Shown piece by piece: positions 59,630 to 64,000 of a stretch of 64,000 nt of DNA (positions are counted from its first letter, which is position 1; each line of letters begins with the position of its first letter). The translations under genes were made by a program, and so were the position numbers. Source of the DNA: Oscillospiraceae bacterium (GTDB lineage Bacteria > Bacillota > Clostridia > Oscillospirales > Acutalibacteraceae). The stretch covers positions 1-64,000 of the forward strand of contig SVPG01000005.1 of NCBI GenBank assembly GCA_015065975.1, written 5' to 3'. The notes under the pieces were generated by a model. It was not told the DNA's origin and ran no database searches. It saw only the letters and a list, made by a program, of their open reading frames with translations.

Positions 59630-60289
59630 TCAGTCGATCTGGGTAACTGTGACGGTTACCTTGACGGTGATCTCGCCTGCGTTGTCCTCTGCAGCCTGAT
59701 CGCCGAGATAGGTGTCCTTGACGTCGTCGCCCTCGAACGGCCATGCCCAGGAAATAGCAACAGCCTCAGCATCAGCGGAGAGGTCTGTGCCGGGAGCGTA
59801 CTCAGCAGTGTAATCTGCGATTGCACCCTCGATGTCAGCGATGAAATCTGCAGCGCTGGTGTAGTCTGCGCCGTCAAACTCGTCGGTACCGACAGTGATG
59901 ATGATCGGGCAGTAGAAAGTTTTGTTCGCATCGGATACCCAAGCATCGGAAAGGCTTACCTCAGCAACGTAAGCAACCTCAACTGCAACCTCGGGAGTAC
60001 CGGAGATCTCGAGTGCTGCGAAATTTCCCTCTGTGCCGGGAGCGACAAGCTTATCGGCATTGGAAGATGATACGGTAAGGCCTGCATAGTTGCTGTCGGA
60101 ATCATAGGTGGTAGCAAATGCGCCGTCGTCGCTTTCAGCCTCAACAACAACGCCGAACTTTGCGACACGTGCAGTGTCTTCGCCCTTGCCCTCGGTGACA
60201 TACTTTGCGAAAGTGCTGCCAACGAAGCAAGAGGTCATAAGTACGAGTGCGAGCAGAAGTGCTGCGAGTCTTATGGATCTGTTCTTCAT
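59630..60289 (-). CDS. TasA/camelysin-like matrix protein
   Basis: 219 residues. The signal (LAALLLALVLMTSCFVGSTFAKY) is followed by the TasA-type KGEDTARVAKFGVVVEAE motif. The mature part is rich in Ala, Asp and Thr and beta-rich (KLVAPGTEGNFAALEIS, ITVKVTVTVTQ). It is a probable fibre-forming matrix protein processed by the adjacent SipW. ATG has AGGAGG about ten bases upstream. Confidence 0.87.
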   Translation of the reverse strand: MKNRSIRLAALLLALVLMTSCFVGSTFAKYVTEGKGEDTARVAKFGVVVEAESDDGAFATTYDSDSNYAGLTVSSSNADKLVAPGTEGNFAALEISGTPEVAVEVAYVAEVSLSDAWVSDANKTFYCPIIITVGTDEFDGADYTSAADFIADIEGAIADYTAEYAPGTDLSADAEAVAISWAWPFEGDDVKDTYLGDQAAEDNAGEITVKVTVTVTQID

Positions 60290-60317
60290 TTTAAAAGCCT
60301 CCTGTTAAAATTTTCAG

Positions 60318-60468
60318 GTTGGGACGAAATTCGTCCGTTTTCGGGAACGATCGCTCGTCCCAACATGAGAACCCTGGCTCATAATCTATATCCATGTTTC
60401 GTATGCGTGGCACATACGATAACAGAAGATATGCAATATATCAAGATATGCAATATCGAGATATGCAA
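60318..60468 (-). repeat. Inverted repeat and triple direct repeat between sipW and TasA-like genes
   Basis: GTTGGGACG (60318-60326) and CGTCCCAAC (60356-60364) form a hairpin with a 29-base loop. Further right, AGATATGCAATAT appears at 60427 and 60444, and AGATATGCAA at 60459, close to the sipW gene end. They lie in the 180-base gap of the operon; function unknown, perhaps mRNA processing or stability. Confidence 0.6.
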
Positions 60469-60469
60469 G

Positions 60470-61384
60470 TTACTCTTCGGTTTCAGTCTTTTCGACCGTT
60501 TCGGTTTCCTCGGATGTCTCGGTCTCTTCGACAGCATCGGTCTCTTCGGCTGTTTCAGCCTCTTCAACCGTCTCGGTCTCTTCGACTGTCTCGGATTCTT
60601 CAACCGTTTCAGCCTCTTCGACAGCCTCGGGCGCTTCTACCGCCTCAGTCTCCTCGACAGCCTCAACCTCTTCGACCGTTTCGGCCTCGTTTTCCTGCTC
60701 GCTTATCAGCTTGCGCAGTCTCTCGACCTCGGCCTCCATCTCGGAGGTCTTCTCGGCCTGAGCGTTGGCTGCGCGCTGGCGGCGGAGTATATCGTAAATT
60801 ATGAACGCAAGACACGGTATACCTATTATAAGGAGCATGCCGATGGGCTGCTGCATGAACATCGCAACATCGCCGAGACCGGGAATCCTGAATTTGTATA
60901 TACCGACGAGATTTTCACGTGTGACATAATTTGAATCCTCGGTGTTGTTCGCGTCGCCCTTTGTAAACCAGCGAGTTTCGCCGCCGACCGTTTCGGTGCG
61001 GATTATGCGGTGGGTGACGACCGTGCGTCCCTCCATAAAGGCTATTACGTCGCCCGTTTCAAGCTTCTCGGGATCGGCCTTTCCAATGAAAACAAGGTCG
61101 CCGACCTCGATGTGATCCTCGGCGTCGCCGCTCATCGAACCCGACATGACCACCATCGGAGTAACCCCGAAAACAGAGGGCGGCTTCTCGGGAGCGACAG
61201 TTCCCTTGACGATTATGACCATGTTGCAGATGAGCAGGAATGAGAATATCACACAGAGAAATATTCCCGCACAGGTGAGCAGCTTCTGCGGCAAAGTCTT
61301 GCTTTTGAAGGAATCCCCCGCGGATTTAAACGAGGAAGCAAGCTTTGAAAAAAGGCTCTTTACGAAAGATTTTATCTTGTTCAT
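60470..61384 (-). CDS. sipW: SipW-type signal peptidase I with Glu-rich tail
   Basis: 304 residues, much longer than other SipW peptidases. A basic cytoplasmic start (about 1-35), a membrane helix (LLTCAGIFLCVIFSFLLICNMV), catalytic Ser in VVMSGSMSGDAED and His in VVTHRIIRTE, GDANNTED, then a second helix near 172-198. After it, a coiled-coil-like segment (EMEAEVERLRKLISEQENE) and a Glu/Thr/Val-rich repeat tail (VEETETVEE-like units) fill about 80 residues. First gene of the operon, with its promoter at 61460-61487. Confidence 0.93.
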   Translation of the reverse strand: MNKIKSFVKSLFSKLASSFKSAGDSFKSKTLPQKLLTCAGIFLCVIFSFLLICNMVIIVKGTVAPEKPPSVFGVTPMVVMSGSMSGDAEDHIEVGDLVFIGKADPEKLETGDVIAFMEGRTVVTHRIIRTETVGGETRWFTKGDANNTEDSNYVTRENLVGIYKFRIPGLGDVAMFMQQPIGMLLIIGIPCLAFIIYDILRRQRAANAQAEKTSEMEAEVERLRKLISEQENEAETVEEVEAVEETEAVEAPEAVEEAETVEESETVEETETVEEAETAEETDAVEETETSEETETVEKTETEE

Positions 61385-61459
61385 GAAACTCCTCTTTTGC
61401 TTGATTTTTTCATTTTGATACTATGCTGATATACCTACAAAAAATAACTATAATATTAT

Positions 61460-61487
61460 ATTATAATCGCAACAGGCTGTATGTCAA
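61460..61487 (-). promoter_or_regulatory. Promoter of the sipW-TasA-BspA operon
   Basis: On the minus strand TTGACA (61482-61487) and TATAAT (61460-61465) are separated by 16 bases, about 75 bases before the first gene. Confidence 0.75.
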
Positions 61488-61728
61488 GATGCAAAAATAA
61501 CAAAATATGCTAAAGAAAAGGTTTACATAAAGGGTTTCTTGGCGAAATATGGCGAAAATACAAAACAGTGCCGTTTCACAGCGGTTTGCTGTGTGTGTTA
61601 TGAAGCGGCTCGGAGGGGCGTTTACATAAATCTCGTATTACCCCTCATTTGTTCACCATATATTAAAATCGTTTTTAGGCGGTCTGCATTTTTTACGCTT
61701 CGTACAACCTTTTTTTGCCCAGCAGACG

Positions 61729-61757
61729 TTGAAAAAATCAAAAAAAGATGGTATAAT
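61729..61757 (+). promoter_or_regulatory. Promoter of the adhesin gene
   Basis: TTGAAA at 61729-61734 and a perfect TATAAT at 61752-61757 are separated by 17 bases, giving a leader of about 145 bases. Confidence 0.72.
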
Positions 61758-61910
61758 TTCTGTGATTATGTCCGAGTGTATTTATTCGGAAACGATCTGC
61801 GGCGTTTTGACGCCGTATAAAACGGTTTGTTTTTAAATTCAACATATCATCATGCATTGTGTTACGAATTGTGTGCGCATGGTGAAATCTAAGGTTGGAG
61901 GAAAAGGTTT

Positions 61911-64000
61911 ATGGAAAGATCAAAAAACAGAAGGCCGATAGCGCCCGCTGTAAGATGCCTGAGCATGCTTCTTGCTGTGCTGATGGTCTTCGGCGTCTGC
62001 GCTGCGGGAGCGATGCCTGTTGAGGCTGCGACCGGCAGAATGACCGATGCTCCTCAGTACGTCAATCCGTCGGTCACAACGACCATCCGCAACATCGGAG
62101 CAAACGAAGCCAACAGCGGAATCCTGCTTTTCGGCAACGGAAACGAAAACAGAAAGGACGGCGTGAACGTAACAGATGCCGAAGACGGTCTCTATGCAGA
62201 TTCGCTCGACGCATCCATGCCCAAGCTCAAAACCACACTTTCTGCAAGCGGATATCCGCAGCTTGTGTACAATGACCGCAAGGAAAACGAAGCTACGATG
62301 AACAGCAAGTACGGCTCAAGCACCCTTGAGTCGATATTCAACGGCAGCGGTACACACACAGCAAAGAATACCCCGTTCAATTTTGACCAGAGCACTCTCA
62401 ACTACTCTCTCAACTCGGCAAACAACCACGTGTATTTTGACGAGAGCGCAAATGAGTTCAAAATCTACAACGAGCCGCTGCGTCCCTACAACATCACAAC
62501 GAGTTACGGCTATGACACCTTCGGTGCCTTCCTTCCCTTCAACAGCATCGATAACACAATGGTCATAACCGATGCAAACGGAAACAAGCTTTCCGATGTT
62601 CCCGCTGATGTATCGTACAATTCGGAGGCAAAGCACGCACCCAACCTTCACGTAACCCCCAAAGAAGGTGCGAACATTGCAGACAACTGGTTTGCAATGA
62701 AGGTTGAATTCTCCTTCTATATCCCTGAAGGCGGCAAGATCAACGGCAAAGATATGATATTCAGCTTCTCGGGTGACGATGACGTTTGGGTTTATGTCGA
62801 TGACGTTCTTGTTGTTGATCAGGGCGGCACCCATAAGGCAACCGAAAGCTATATCAACTTCGCAACAGGTGAGGTCGGATATCAGAAATACAACGGCGCA
62901 GATACGAGTGCAGACGCTCCCTGGCCGTGGACAAAGACCAACATCAAGTCAAGCTTTGCCGCAGCAGCAGCCGAAACGGGCGACAGCAGCTACAGCAACG
63001 CAAACCAGTTCAAGGGCAATACGCTCAAGGACTTCACAATTCATACGCTCACATTCTTCTATCTCGAGCGCGGCGGTGAGGCTTCCAACTGCAAGCTCGA
63101 CTTCAACCTTCCCGTTGTTCCCGACGGTGCACTGAGCGTTCAGAAGAAGCTCGACGGCATCGTTACCGAGGCAGCGGCAAACAAGGATTTCACATTCATC
63201 CTTTCCGATGAGAACGGCGCACCGATGGCAAACGCCGCATATTCCGTCCTCAAGACCGACGGTACAACAGAGAGCGGAAAGACCACCGATGCGGAGGGTA
63301 AGTTCTCCGTCAAGGCAAACGAGATCGCAATCTTCAAGGACGTCGAGGCGGGCGTTGACTGTTCCGTTCTTCAGCTGACCGAAGCGGGCGACGCAACATA
63401 CAGCGCCTTTACCAGCACAACCTCCTGTCTCGTCAACGGACAGACGTCGGGCAGCAGCTCGGCTGACGGATATTCTTCGGGCAAGTTCGAGGTCAAATAC
63501 GACGAGAAGAACAAGACCGATATCGTGTTCACGAACACCCTGCGTCAGGATAAGCAGTTCAAGCTTACAAAGACTGTCGGCGATTATATCGGCGCAGACC
63601 AGGCTTTCAGCTTTGTCGTCGATGTCGAGGGTATGCAGAAATACAACGTCACACTCAAGGCCGGCGAGGTATACACCCTTGACCGGATCCCCGCAGGTGC
63701 AAAGATCGTTGTCACCGAGACCGTTCCCGAGGGAATGACCGCAAGCAGCAAGCTTGTTGAGTTCACCGATATCCCGAACGACTCCTACGGCGAAGGATTT
63801 ACCGAGGGCGCAACCCATACCATCACCGCACTGACCGAGAATAAGGGCGTTGTGTTCCACAACGAGCGTCAGCTCTGCGATGTCACCATCAATAAGCTTA
63901 TCGACGGCAGCCTCGGAAATAAGGCGAAGGAATTTGATTTCACAGCAACCGTCACATTCGGCGATTATTCCGATGACGTTGTCACAACTCATACCTTCAA
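61911..64000 (+). CDS. Fibro-slime/Cna-B-like adhesin, C-terminus outside the window
   Basis: At least 696 residues; the frame is open to the window end. Signal peptide at about 1-40 (MLLAVLMVFGVCAAGA). A fibro-slime/PA14-like domain follows at about 190-400, with FSFSGDDDVWVYVDDVLVVD and the ATGEVG block. From about 406 start Cna-B-like units: LSVQKKLDG (about 406), FKLTKTVGDY (about 552) and VTINKLIDGSLGNKAKEFD (about 657), the kind found in pilus tip adhesins. The wall anchor, expected downstream, is not visible. ATG has GGAGG about ten bases upstream. Confidence 0.85.
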   Translation, partial: MERSKNRRPIAPAVRCLSMLLAVLMVFGVCAAGAMPVEAATGRMTDAPQYVNPSVTTTIRNIGANEANSGILLFGNGNENRKDGVNVTDAEDGLYADSLDASMPKLKTTLSASGYPQLVYNDRKENEATMNSKYGSSTLESIFNGSGTHTAKNTPFNFDQSTLNYSLNSANNHVYFDESANEFKIYNEPLRPYNITTSYGYDTFGAFLPFNSIDNTMVITDANGNKLSDVPADVSYNSEAKHAPNLHVTPKEGANIADNWFAMKVEFSFYIPEGGKINGKDMIFSFSGDDDVWVYVDDVLVVDQGGTHKATESYINFATGEVGYQKYNGADTSADAPWPWTKTNIKSSFAAAAAETGDSSYSNANQFKGNTLKDFTIHTLTFFYLERGGEASNCKLDFNLPVVPDGALSVQKKLDGIVTEAAANKDFTFILSDENGAPMANAAYSVLKTDGTTESGKTTDAEGKFSVKANEIAIFKDVEAGVDCSVLQLTEAGDATYSAFTSTTSCLVNGQTSGSSSADGYSSGKFEVKYDEKNKTDIVFTNTLRQDKQFKLTKTVGDYIGADQAFSFVVDVEGMQKYNVTLKAGEVYTLDRIPAGAKIVVTETVPEGMTASSKLVEFTDIPNDSYGEGFTEGATHTITALTENKGVVFHNERQLCDVTINKLIDGSLGNKAKEFDFTATVTFGDYSDDVVTTHTF

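Larger units (their letters stand above)
61385..61910. other. Divergent promoter region of the matrix locus
   Basis: 526 bases between the minus-strand SipW operon and the plus-strand adhesin gene. It contains both promoters. The centre, 61500-61720, holds no ORF or strong hairpin. The adhesin leader of about 145 bases has a small hairpin (GGCGT/ACGCC at 61800-61815). Confidence 0.6.

Overview
The window reads as chromosome of a spore-forming Gram-positive anaerobe of the class Clostridia, probably Oscillospiraceae/Ruminococcaceae-like. The evidence is spoVAC-spoVAD, spoIIGA-sigE, GTP-dependent PEP carboxykinase, an AGCS transporter behind a glycine riboswitch, DUF2812/PadR and DUF2975/YozG pairs, SipW/TasA-type surface genes, strong AGGAGG ribosome sites and TTGACA/TATAAT promoters. 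No rRNA, tRNA, CRISPR array or transposase was seen. The genus cannot be named from sequence alone.

Layout. 0-1.1 kb: the 3' end of a type IV coupling protein and a ClpP-family protease, a trace of a conjugative element. 1.1-11.8 kb: acyltransferase/GNAT, glycine riboswitch plus AGCS symporter, spoVAC-AD, idi-plsC-EamA, an autoregulated PadR/DUF2812 pair and a GH25 lysozyme with Ig-like domains. 12-18.7 kb: CdaR-like regulator, a LuxS homologue without its catalytic residues, an M23 peptidase with LysM and G5, PAP2 phosphatase, hydroxyacid dehydrogenase. 18.7-33.7 kb: glycogen phosphorylase, serC-serA, an SdpR/SdpI pair, folB/phosphohexomutase, pckG, a DAHP-synthase-like protein without its metal and PEP ligands, YjjG-like phosphatase, a lipoprotein, galE. 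33.8-44 kb: MATE pump, spoIIGA-sigE, a zinc-ribbon membrane protein, an ABC-F protein behind a leader-ORF attenuator, and the glycolytic operon pgk-tpiA-gpmI.

44-55 kb is an accessory island: rhomboid and CPBP intramembrane proteases, several XRE regulators (three with C-terminal membrane segments), an alpha/beta hydrolase, a membrane ferredoxin, and a run of small proteins including DUF4241-DUF2185 and SUKH-like immunity-type proteins. Four near-identical terminator-plus-promoter cassettes punctuate it.

55-64 kb is a surface or matrix locus. A minus-strand operon encodes two SipW-type signal peptidases, two TasA/camelysin-like secreted proteins, a protein with a sorting-like tail and a BspA-type leucine-rich protein with a Thr/Ala/Pro tail. 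Divergent from it starts a large fibro-slime/Cna-B-like adhesin that runs off the window.

The most unusual items are the LuxS-like and DAHP-synthase-like probable pseudoenzymes, the SipW/TasA/BspA operon, the repeated terminator-promoter cassette, the attenuator of the ABC-F gene, and the grouping of membrane-tethered regulators with intramembrane proteases. All functional statements rest on motif recognition by eye.
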